Positions 16,918 to 26,336 of a DNA stretch of 43,289 bases are shown piece after piece. The stretch comes from UBA11136 sp964482135 (GTDB taxonomy: Bacteria; Pseudomonadota; Alphaproteobacteria; UBA11136). The stretch is taken from positions 1 through 43,289 of the forward strand of contig CAYZWF010000017.1 of NCBI GenBank assembly GCA_964482135.1. The letters run 5' to 3'. The position numbers and the translations under genes are program-made. Numbering within the stretch: position 1 is the stretch's first letter; the number at the start of each line of letters is the position of its first letter. Below the pieces are notes generated by a model. That model saw only the letters and a list, made by a program, of their open reading frames with translations, was not told the DNA's origin and made no database searches.

Positions 16918-16970
16918 AGAAAAAAGACCCCGGAAACTTAAAATGTTCTGCGTCCGGAACGAATGCCGGG

Positions 16971-19757
16971 CTAGGGCTCTTCCGCCATTAATTCCTTCAG
17001 GCGATAGAGAAGCTCCATGGCTTCCTTGGGCGAGAGGTGGTCGGGGTTAACCCCGTCCAGCGCCTCTTCCAGCGCTGAAGGAGAGGTCGCGGTGGCGCTC
17101 TCGGATGTCGCCGTCACCGCCGAGAACAGCGGCAGATCGTCGGCAAGCCGGTTCAGCGCCCCGCTTTGTTCTCCCTGTTCCAAGGTTCCCAGAACCTGGC
17201 GGGCGCGGGTGACCACGGCGCCCGGCAACCCCGCCAGTTCGGCCACGTGGATGCCATAGGAACCTTCGGCCACGCCCGGCGCCACTTCGTGCAGGAACAC
17301 CACCTCACCCTGCCAGTCCTTGACCCGCATGGTATGCAGGGAAAGCGCCGTCAGCGACGCCGCCAGCGCGGTAAGTTCGTGATAATGGGTGGCAAACAAC
17401 GCCCGCGCGCCGTTGACGTCGTGCAAGTGTTCCACACAGGCCCAGGCGATGGAGAGACCGTCATAGGTGGCGGTGCCGCGGCCGATTTCGTCCAGGATCA
17501 CCAAACTGCGCGGCCCGGCGCGGTGAAGAATGGCCGCCGTTTCCACCATTTCCACCATGAAGGTGGAACGCCCCCGCGCCAGATCGTCGGCCGCCCCCAC
17601 CCGCGAGAAGAGACGGTCCACCACGCCCATACGCGCGCTTTCCGCCGGCACGAAAAGCCCGGCATGGGCCATCACCGCAATCAGCGCGTTCTGGCGCAAA
17701 AATGTGCTTTTACCCGCCATATTGGGGCCGGTGAGCAGCCACAAACGCTGCCCCTGCGCCAGATCACAGTCATTGGGAACAAAAGGCGTAGCATTGTCGG
17801 TTTCCAGCGCCGCTTCCACCACCGGATGACGCCCGGATTTTATTTCATAATCGAAACTATCGTCCACATGGGGCCGGCAATAGTGTCTGGTTACCGCCAG
17901 CTCACCGTTGGCGGCAGCCACATCGAGGCCGGCCAGCGCGGCCGCCGTCTGGGCGATGGGCTCGGCACGGGCCGCCACTTCACCCACCAGATCCTCGAAC
18001 AGCTTGATCTCCAGCGCCAGTGTCTTGTCGGCGGCGCTGGTGATACGGGCTTCGAGATCGGCCAGTTCGGTGGTGGTATAGCGGGTGGCCGAGGCCATGG
18101 TCTGGCGATGGATAAAAGGGCTTTCGGGACCATCGGGTATTTTTCCCACATGGGTGGCCGTAACCTCCACGAAATAGCCCAAAACGTTGTTGTGCCTGAC
18201 TTTCAGCGAGGCAATACCCGTTTCGCCGGCGTAACGGCCCTGGAGGGCGGCGATGAGGCGTTTTGATTCATCACGCAGGGTGCGCAACTCATCCAGTTCG
18301 GGGGCATACCCGCTAGCGATGAAACCGCCGTCACGCACCACCGGCGGCAGGTCCGCCGCCAGCGCCCGGGTGAGCCTTTCGGTGAGCACGTCATGGCCAC
18401 CCCCGGCGGGCGCAAGACCGGCGGCTAAATCCGCGATTCCCTGCGGTGCTTCAGTAGCTGTTCCGGCAAGCAGACCGTGAAGTTCCCGCGCCGCCTCCAA
18501 GGCTTCTCGAATGGCCGCCAGATCGCGGGGGCCGCCGCGCCCCAATGTCAACCGCGAGAGCGCCCGCTCCATATCCGGGCAGCGGCGCAAGACCTCCCGC
18601 ACCCGGCCCCGCAGAGCGCCGTCGCCATCGCTATCAACAAAAAAGTCCACCATATGGAGACGATCATCTATGGCCGCAACGTCTGTCAGCGGAGCGGCGA
18701 GATGGGCGGCGAGAAGGCGCGCCCCGGGGCCGGTCAGGGTGGCGTCCACGGTGTGCAGGAGGCTGCCGTCCCTGGCCCCGGACAGGGTCCGGAACAGTTC
18801 CAGATTACTCATGGTGGCGGGGTCGATTTCCAGCACCGAGCCGCAGGCAAACGGCCGTGGCGCGGCGAGACGGGGCAAGCGCCCCTTCTGGGTCAACTCC
18901 ACATAGTCCACCACCGCGCCGGCGGCCGATATTCCGGCCCGCGAAAAGGACCCGAAAGCGTCCAGCGCCTTGACCCCGTAGAGGTCTTCGAGGCGGCGTT
19001 TGGCGGAGGCGCTGTCGAAACGGCTGTCGGCCTGGGGGGTCAGCACCCGCTTCCATTCACTGAACAACTCGTAGAGTTCGGGGACGTCGAGAAGCCGGTC
19101 GGAGACCAGCAATTCCTCCGGTTCGAGCCGTGCCAGGGCGGCGCCGAACTCGGCTTGCGCCACGTCCTGAACCCGGAAATCGCCGGTGGAGATATCGAGC
19201 CAGGCGATGGCCGCCTCGCCCTTAATCTCGGCCAGCGCCGCTAAGTAATTATGAGAGCGCGCATCGAGCAGGGTGTCTTCGGTCAGCGTGCCCGCCGTTA
19301 CCACCCGTACCACATCGCGCCGCACCAGCGCCTTGCCGCCACGTTTGCGCGCTTCTCCCGGGTCTTCGGTCTGTTCGGCCACCGCCACCTTGAATCCCTT
19401 GCGGATCAGCTTGGCGAGATATGAGTCATAGCTGTGCACCGGCACGCCGCACATGGGGATGTCTTCGCCCTCGTGCTTGCCGCGCCGGGTCAGCGTGATG
19501 TCCAGGGCCGCCGCCGCGGCCACCGCGTCATCGAAGAAAAGCTCGTAGAAATCCCCCATGCGGTAGAACAACAGGGAGCCGGGATGGGCCTGCTTAATCT
19601 GGAGATATTGCTCCATCATGGGCGTTACGGCGGCTTTTCCCTTTCGTCCCTTGCCCTTTCCCGGACTTTTCTCAGAGTCCTTTTCGGCCTTGTCCGGAGA
19701 CGGGCCGGGGAGCGCGGACGGGTTCTTCGTGGGAGTCTCTGGCGTCAATTCGCTCAT
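16971..19757 (-). CDS. mutS: DNA mismatch repair protein MutS
   Basis: A 928-residue MutS. After a basic low-complexity N-terminal extension (about residues 1-45) comes the mismatch-recognition domain with FYRMGDFYELFFDDA (Phe-x-Glu wedge). The clamp and lever domains follow, then the ATPase with Walker A GPNMAGKST, Walker B LVILDEIGRGTATYDG and THYHEL. It recognises mismatches and recruits MutL. The ATG at 19757 is chosen over a TTG 15 codons upstream. The length is about 60-70 residues above enteric MutS because of the N-terminal extension. It is transcribed alone, divergent from the membrane stress-type gene. Confidence 0.97.
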   Translation of the reverse strand: MSELTPETPTKNPSALPGPSPDKAEKDSEKSPGKGKGRKGKAAVTPMMEQYLQIKQAHPGSLLFYRMGDFYELFFDDAVAAAAALDITLTRRGKHEGEDIPMCGVPVHSYDSYLAKLIRKGFKVAVAEQTEDPGEARKRGGKALVRRDVVRVVTAGTLTEDTLLDARSHNYLAALAEIKGEAAIAWLDISTGDFRVQDVAQAEFGAALARLEPEELLVSDRLLDVPELYELFSEWKRVLTPQADSRFDSASAKRRLEDLYGVKALDAFGSFSRAGISAAGAVVDYVELTQKGRLPRLAAPRPFACGSVLEIDPATMSNLELFRTLSGARDGSLLHTVDATLTGPGARLLAAHLAAPLTDVAAIDDRLHMVDFFVDSDGDGALRGRVREVLRRCPDMERALSRLTLGRGGPRDLAAIREALEAARELHGLLAGTATEAPQGIADLAAGLAPAGGGHDVLTERLTRALAADLPPVVRDGGFIASGYAPELDELRTLRDESKRLIAALQGRYAGETGIASLKVRHNNVLGYFVEVTATHVGKIPDGPESPFIHRQTMASATRYTTTELADLEARITSAADKTLALEIKLFEDLVGEVAARAEPIAQTAAALAGLDVAAANGELAVTRHYCRPHVDDSFDYEIKSGRHPVVEAALETDNATPFVPNDCDLAQGQRLWLLTGPNMAGKSTFLRQNALIAVMAHAGLFVPAESARMGVVDRLFSRVGAADDLARGRSTFMVEMVETAAILHRAGPRSLVILDEIGRGTATYDGLSIAWACVEHLHDVNGARALFATHYHELTALAASLTALSLHTMRVKDWQGEVVFLHEVAPGVAEGSYGIHVAELAGLPGAVVTRARQVLGTLEQGEQSGALNRLADDLPLFSAVTATSESATATSPSALEEALDGVNPDHLSPKEAMELLYRLKELMAEEP

Positions 19758-19927
19758 GAGCCGGTTCACTGGCGGACGGGGCGGAATAGCTAGGTAATGC
19801 AACTAAAGAACCGGAAATTAGCATGAGGAAAAGGCCAAGGCTACGAACAAGACTAGGATTCCCCTCCCGCATACGGCAACATGACCCACAAGCCCCTTTC
19901 ATCCACGCTTTCTAACATAAAGGAATT

Positions 19928-20485
19928 GTGCTCGTGACCGGCACCACCCCCAGAGATTCCAGCAACGCCGCTGCCAGCGCCGCTCAGACCCGCGAGGCCG
20001 TGGCTCTGTTCGACGACCAAGACAAGCTTCAGGACGCCATCGACGCCCTGCTTGAGGCGCGATTTTTACCCAGTGATCTTTCGATCCTGAGTTCCCATGA
20101 GTCCATCGAGGCCGCCCGCCGCCAGGGCGGACGCTTCGAGGACATGAAAACAGCCCTTGGCAGCGACCTCAAATATCTAGGCCCCCTTGCCGCCGCCGGG
20201 CTGATCATGCTCGCCGCCGGCCCCATGGCCGCCGTCCTCACTGCATTGGTGGCAGCCGGTATCGGCGGGCTGGCCATAAAAGAACTGCTGGACGAAACCA
20301 CCTCGGCCCCCCATGTGGAGAACTTCACCCGCGCCCTGGAAGCCGGGGCGGTCATTCTCTGGGTACGGGTGGACGATGCGGCGCGCGAAGCACAGGCGCT
20401 CGACATCCTCACCAGCCACGGCGGTGACAACGTCCATATCAACCAGCGCGATACCACCGCATCGGAGTCCTCACCGGAGTCCTGA
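19928..20485 (+). CDS. Small membrane protein with a general-stress-protein-like N-terminal domain
   Basis: A 185-residue protein that I place only loosely. Residues 22-75 (EAVALFDDQDKLQDAIDALLEARFLPSDLSIL) resemble the flavin-free general stress 17M-type or DUF1269-type domain. A Gly/Ala-rich hydrophobic hairpin follows (about 86-118, LGPLAAAGLIMLAAGPMAAVLTALVAAGIGG), then a C-terminal VENFTRALEAGAVILWVRV motif common in such proteins. The start is GTG at 19928, preceded by AAAGGA; a second GTG two codons later is possible. It lies 22 bases before maeB on the same strand. The function is unknown; a membrane-associated stress role is a guess. Confidence 0.8.
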   Translation: MLVTGTTPRDSSNAAASAAQTREAVALFDDQDKLQDAIDALLEARFLPSDLSILSSHESIEAARRQGGRFEDMKTALGSDLKYLGPLAAAGLIMLAAGPMAAVLTALVAAGIGGLAIKELLDETTSAPHVENFTRALEAGAVILWVRVDDAAREAQALDILTSHGGDNVHINQRDTTASESSPES

Positions 20486-20507
20486 ACATCTCAGGTTAAA
20501 TAAATTA

Positions 20508-22796
<2,289 letters not shown>

Positions 22797-22832
22797 AAAC
22801 CCCAAGGACGGTCCCAGGGAAGGCTTAAGCCC

Positions 22833-24230
22833 ATGACCCGGCCAAAGGTGCCTTTCGCGCTTTTGTCGTCCGTCGTCACCGTGTTGATGGCGCCGGTGGT
22901 GATTCTGCTCCTTCTGTTCGTCAGTCTCGGCGCCCTGGAAAGCGGCCCGGCCTGGTTTGCCGCCATCGTTCTGGCCCTGGCGCTGGGCGGTATCGTGCGG
23001 TCCCATCTGGCCGATTTGCTGGCCCTGCGCGACTATGGCGGCGAAGTGTCGTGGCGCGGTCATCAGGATCCCCCGGCCCTGACTTTTCCCTCCGCCGCGG
23101 TGGGGCTGGAGGCCGCCATTGCCCGGCTCGACCGCATGTGGAACAGCGACCACAAGGAACTGACCGAATCGGTGAAGGTTCTGAAAACCATTCTCGACCG
23201 TCTTCCCGATCCGCTTTTCATGCTCACGGCCGAACGCCAGATATTGCGTTCCAACCGTGCCGCGCACAGTCTTTTCGGAAGCCTGCCCGAGGGCCGGAAT
23301 CTGGCCGCCATGTTGCGAAATCCCGATGTACTGGAGACAATGGACACCGTTCTGGCGGGGCCTTCGGGGCGCGAGGGCGGAAAGGGAAAGGCCGTGGAGT
23401 TTTCCCTGCCGGTGCCCATTGCGCGCTCTTTCCGGGCCTGGATCGAGCCTCTTCCCGAGCCCGCCAGCGATGGCACCGTGGCCATTCTTACGCTCTATGA
23501 CCAGAGTGCGGAGAAACGCACCAAACAATTACAGACCGACTTTATCGCCAATGCCAGCCACGAGTTGAAAACGCCTCTGGCCATGCTGTCGGGCTATATC
23601 GAGACCATGCGTGGCCCCGCCCGCGATGACGAAGAAGCCCAGGAAAAGTTCCTCGCCACCATGGCGGAACAGGCCGACCGCATGGGCCGGCTGGTGGATG
23701 ACCTGTTGACTCTGTCACGCATCGAGCTTCAGGAACACATGGCGCCCACCAAGACCGTGGAGCTGGATCATATCCTCCATGGCATCGCGGACATGTTGGC
23801 TCCGGCCGTGGAAGCCAGAAAACAGACCCTCGAGATTGACCTGCCCGACAAGCCCTTCGTGGTGGGGGAAAGCGACCAGTTGACCCAGGTCTTTCTCAAC
23901 CTCATGGATAATGCCGTCAAATACGGCGGTGACGGGTCCACCATCGAAGTTGTGGCGCGGCCCGAGAAGCATAACGGCCGGGATCATCTCGCCATCAGCG
24001 TCATCGACCACGGCGGCGGCATCGCTCCCGAACAGATGCCGCGCCTGACCGAGCGTTTCTACCGCACCGATGCCGCACGGTCACGGGAACTGGGCGGTAC
24101 CGGGCTCGGCCTGGCCATCGTCAAGCATATCGTGACCCGTCACCGGGGCGATCTGACCATTACCAGTACGCCCGGAAAAGGCAGCACGTTTACCGTTTTT
24201 CTACCTGCCACTCCGGACCCAAAGACCTAG
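22833..24230 (+). CDS. phoR: Phosphate regulon sensor histidine kinase PhoR
   Basis: A 465-residue membrane kinase with two N-terminal membrane segments (about 8-32 and 40-56), a PAS domain (about 118-230, FMLTAERQILRSNRAAHSLFG), a HisKA domain with FIANASHELKTPLAML (His243) and a HATPase domain with NLMDNAVKYGG, DHGGGIAPEQMPRLTERFYR and GGTGLGLAIVKHIV. The layout is that of alphaproteobacterial PhoR, which with the Pst system controls PhoB. It is separated from pstS by three sensory genes instead of standing directly before it. Confidence 0.92.
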   Translation: MTRPKVPFALLSSVVTVLMAPVVILLLLFVSLGALESGPAWFAAIVLALALGGIVRSHLADLLALRDYGGEVSWRGHQDPPALTFPSAAVGLEAAIARLDRMWNSDHKELTESVKVLKTILDRLPDPLFMLTAERQILRSNRAAHSLFGSLPEGRNLAAMLRNPDVLETMDTVLAGPSGREGGKGKAVEFSLPVPIARSFRAWIEPLPEPASDGTVAILTLYDQSAEKRTKQLQTDFIANASHELKTPLAMLSGYIETMRGPARDDEEAQEKFLATMAEQADRMGRLVDDLLTLSRIELQEHMAPTKTVELDHILHGIADMLAPAVEARKQTLEIDLPDKPFVVGESDQLTQVFLNLMDNAVKYGGDGSTIEVVARPEKHNGRDHLAISVIDHGGGIAPEQMPRLTERFYRTDAARSRELGGTGLGLAIVKHIVTRHRGDLTITSTPGKGSTFTVFLPATPDPKT

Positions 24231-24245
24231 CCCTTTCCCCCGTCG

Positions 24246-24267
24246 CACCCCGGCGGGGGGGGTGTTT
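24246..24267 (+). terminator. Weak terminator-like hairpin after phoR
   Basis: CACCCC (24246-24251) can pair with GGGGTG (24259-24264), followed by TTTCT. The stem is GC-rich but the T-run is short. It would separate phoR from the chemosensory genes, which follow an AT-rich 100-base stretch likely to hold their promoter. Confidence 0.45.
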
Positions 24268-24397
24268 CTCCGATGGCCTCACACCATCAATTAAGAGAGC
24301 TTTAATGCCCTTACTTTTTTTATTATTTTGTTAATCAAAAAGAGGTTATTTAGAGCAGCTCTAGTTTGTTTTGGGTTTATTTTGGGGAGGGTTGACC

Positions 24398-24919
24398 GTG
24401 TCCGAGGACATCTCTTTAACGGGTGTGGAGCGCAGCTTCGGCAAGGATGACATCATCGTCAGCAAGACCGACCTCAAGGGAAAGATCACCTATGCCAACG
24501 ATACTTTCCTGGAAATAGCCGATTATACCGAGAGCGAGGTAATGGGGGCGCCCCACAGCCTTATTCGTCATCCTGAAATGCCGCGCGCTGTTTTTAAACT
24601 TCTGTGGGACACCGTCCAGACGGGCAAGGAAATTTTCGCCTATGTGGTCAACCGCACCAAGGGGGGTGACCATTATTGGGTACTCGCCCATGTGACTCCG
24701 GATTTTGACGCCAGCGGCAATGTCTCGGGATACCATTCAAACCGGCGCGTTCCGGAAGAATCGGCGCTTGCCAAAGTCAAACCCCTCTACGAACAGCTTC
24801 GCGCGGAGGAGCGGCATCATTCCGACCCCAAGACCGGGCTGGAAGCTTCAACTAAAATCCTTACCGATCTTCTCGAAGAGAACGGAGTACCCTATGACCA
24901 ATTTATCCTCTCTCTTTAA
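24398..24919 (+). CDS. Aer-like PAS-domain protein (stand-alone redox sensor)
   Basis: A 173-residue soluble protein with one PAS domain (about 25-125) very close to the FAD-binding PAS of the aerotaxis receptor Aer: GKITYANDTFLEIADYT, then GAPHSLIRHPEMPRAVFKLLWDTVQTGKE, then NRTKGGDHYWVLAHVTP. The Asn, Arg and His positions tied to FAD in E. coli Aer are kept; the tryptophan in GEPWSG of Aer is replaced by phenylalanine (KEIFAY). In Aer the PAS is fused to HAMP and signalling domains, whereas here it ends after a short helical tail. The GTG at 24398 has an excellent GGGGAGG site 7 bases before it. The next gene, a soluble MCP, overlaps it by 26 bases. Confidence 0.87.
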   Translation: MSEDISLTGVERSFGKDDIIVSKTDLKGKITYANDTFLEIADYTESEVMGAPHSLIRHPEMPRAVFKLLWDTVQTGKEIFAYVVNRTKGGDHYWVLAHVTPDFDASGNVSGYHSNRRVPEESALAKVKPLYEQLRAEERHHSDPKTGLEASTKILTDLLEENGVPYDQFILSL

Positions 24920-26093
24920 AATCCCCACCACGCTGGGCGGCGGCGCGAGCGCCGGTGGCGCCGATGAAGAAATTCAAAAGGCGCTGAATGTCTTCGAACA
25001 GGTCAACGGAGGCGATTTGGGCGCACGGATTCTGGACATCGGTGAAAGTGGGGCCGTGGCCGACCTCCAGCACGGCATCAACAGGCTTCTCGACCGCACC
25101 GAGGCCTTCGTGCGCGAAGCCGGGGCGGCCCTGGAATACGCCGCGGAAGGGAAATATTTCCGCAAGATCCTGCTCACCGGCATGGTGGGTGGCTTCAAGG
25201 CACGGGCCGAGATCGTCAACAATGGCCTCGACGCCATGGACCGGAAAACGTCGGAATTCTCGGAGATGGCCAACAGCATGGGCGAGAAAATCAAGGACGT
25301 GGTTCATACCATTTCTTCTTCCTCCACCGAGCTGGAGGCTTCCTCCAACAGTCTGGCGGACATCGCCAACAGCACCAGTGACCAGTCATCCAAGGTTTCC
25401 GACGCGGCACAGAATGCGTCGAACAACGTATCGAGCGTGGCCGCGGCGACGGAAGAGTTCTCGGCCTCCATCGGCGAGGTGGCCGGCCAGATCCAAAATT
25501 CCGCGGAGATGGCCCAGGACGCCGTCACCTGCGTTTCCAAGGCCGACGAAACCATCCAGACCCTCTCCAGCGCCGCCCAGACCATCGGCGATGTGGTGGA
25601 ACTGATCAACGATATTGCCTCGCAAACCAATCTGCTGGCGCTCAATGCCACCATCGAGGCGGCGCGCGCCGGGGAAGCCGGCAAGGGCTTCGCCGTGGTC
25701 GCCAACGAGGTCAAGAGCCTGGCTAACCAGACCGCCAAGGCCACCGATGAAATCGGCCAGCAGGTCAGCAACGTCCGCTCTGTCACCGGTGATGCCGTCA
25801 CCTCCATCCATGAAATCGGCGAGACGATCCGGGAAATAGAAAAAAACGCCGTGGCCATCAGCGGAGCCATCGAGGAGCAACGCACCGCGGTGACGGAAAT
25901 CAGCGGCAGCGTCAACCAAGCCGTGGACGGCGTGCGCGTGGTTGCGGATACCATCGGTCAAGTGGCGGAAGGAGCAAAAGAATCCAGTTCCTCCGTGGAG
26001 GAGGTCAAAACCGCCTCTTCCGGCCTGTCGCGGCAGGCGGAAACGCTCAGCGAGGACGTGGAGGCCTTCATCCAACAGGTGGCGGGCGGATAA
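24894..26093 (+). CDS. Soluble methyl-accepting chemotaxis protein, partner of the PAS protein
   Basis: A 399-residue chemoreceptor with no membrane segment. The N-terminal part (about 20-130) has HAMP-like helices (NGGDLGARILDIGESGAVADLQHGINRLLD; LTGMVGGFKARAEIVNNGLD). The rest is a long coiled coil with the invariant tip DIASQTNLLALNATIEAARAGEAGKGFAVVANEVKSLA (about 240-280), which contacts CheA and CheW. It has no sensory domain of its own. The overlap with the Aer-like PAS gene and the tight GGAG site suggest coupled synthesis, so the PAS protein probably supplies the input. No CheA, CheW, CheR or CheB gene is in the window, so it must plug into an array encoded elsewhere. Confidence 0.92.
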   Translation: MTNLSSLFKIPTTLGGGASAGGADEEIQKALNVFEQVNGGDLGARILDIGESGAVADLQHGINRLLDRTEAFVREAGAALEYAAEGKYFRKILLTGMVGGFKARAEIVNNGLDAMDRKTSEFSEMANSMGEKIKDVVHTISSSSTELEASSNSLADIANSTSDQSSKVSDAAQNASNNVSSVAAATEEFSASIGEVAGQIQNSAEMAQDAVTCVSKADETIQTLSSAAQTIGDVVELINDIASQTNLLALNATIEAARAGEAGKGFAVVANEVKSLANQTAKATDEIGQQVSNVRSVTGDAVTSIHEIGETIREIEKNAVAISGAIEEQRTAVTEISGSVNQAVDGVRVVADTIGQVAEGAKESSSSVEEVKTASSGLSRQAETLSEDVEAFIQQVAGG

Positions 26094-26209
26094 GACAAAC
26101 CCACCGCAACGTCCCGGGCCATCGCACTCCCCGCCTTGGGTTATGTGATCCGGCCGTTGGCACGAAAAATCGGGGTTTGCCATTGAGGCTTTAAACATGG
26201 CGTACCGTT

Positions 26210-26226
26210 CGGCATCACGTTTGCAA
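26210..26226 (+). promoter_or_regulatory. Possible sigma54-type -24/-12 element
   Basis: The sequence CGGCATCACGTTTGCA keeps the GG and GC pairs at the required 10-base separation and has a perfect TTGCA half. The -24 half departs from TGGCACG at several bases. It lies about 110 bases before the hybrid kinase start. This is a weak prediction. Confidence 0.25.
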
Positions 26227-26336
26227 CCGTGGTTCTTCGGAAAAGCACGCTTAACCATTCCTTCAATCCTATAGGGTTACATACAGGGGCACTCGTCTTA
26301 GCACGGCCCGCGGACAACCTTTCTGGTGTACGCCTG

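Noticed and set aside
26229..26336. 36-codon N-terminal extension of the hybrid kinase
   Set aside because: Unlike the family, whose members begin close to the first membrane segment; treated as leader sequence.
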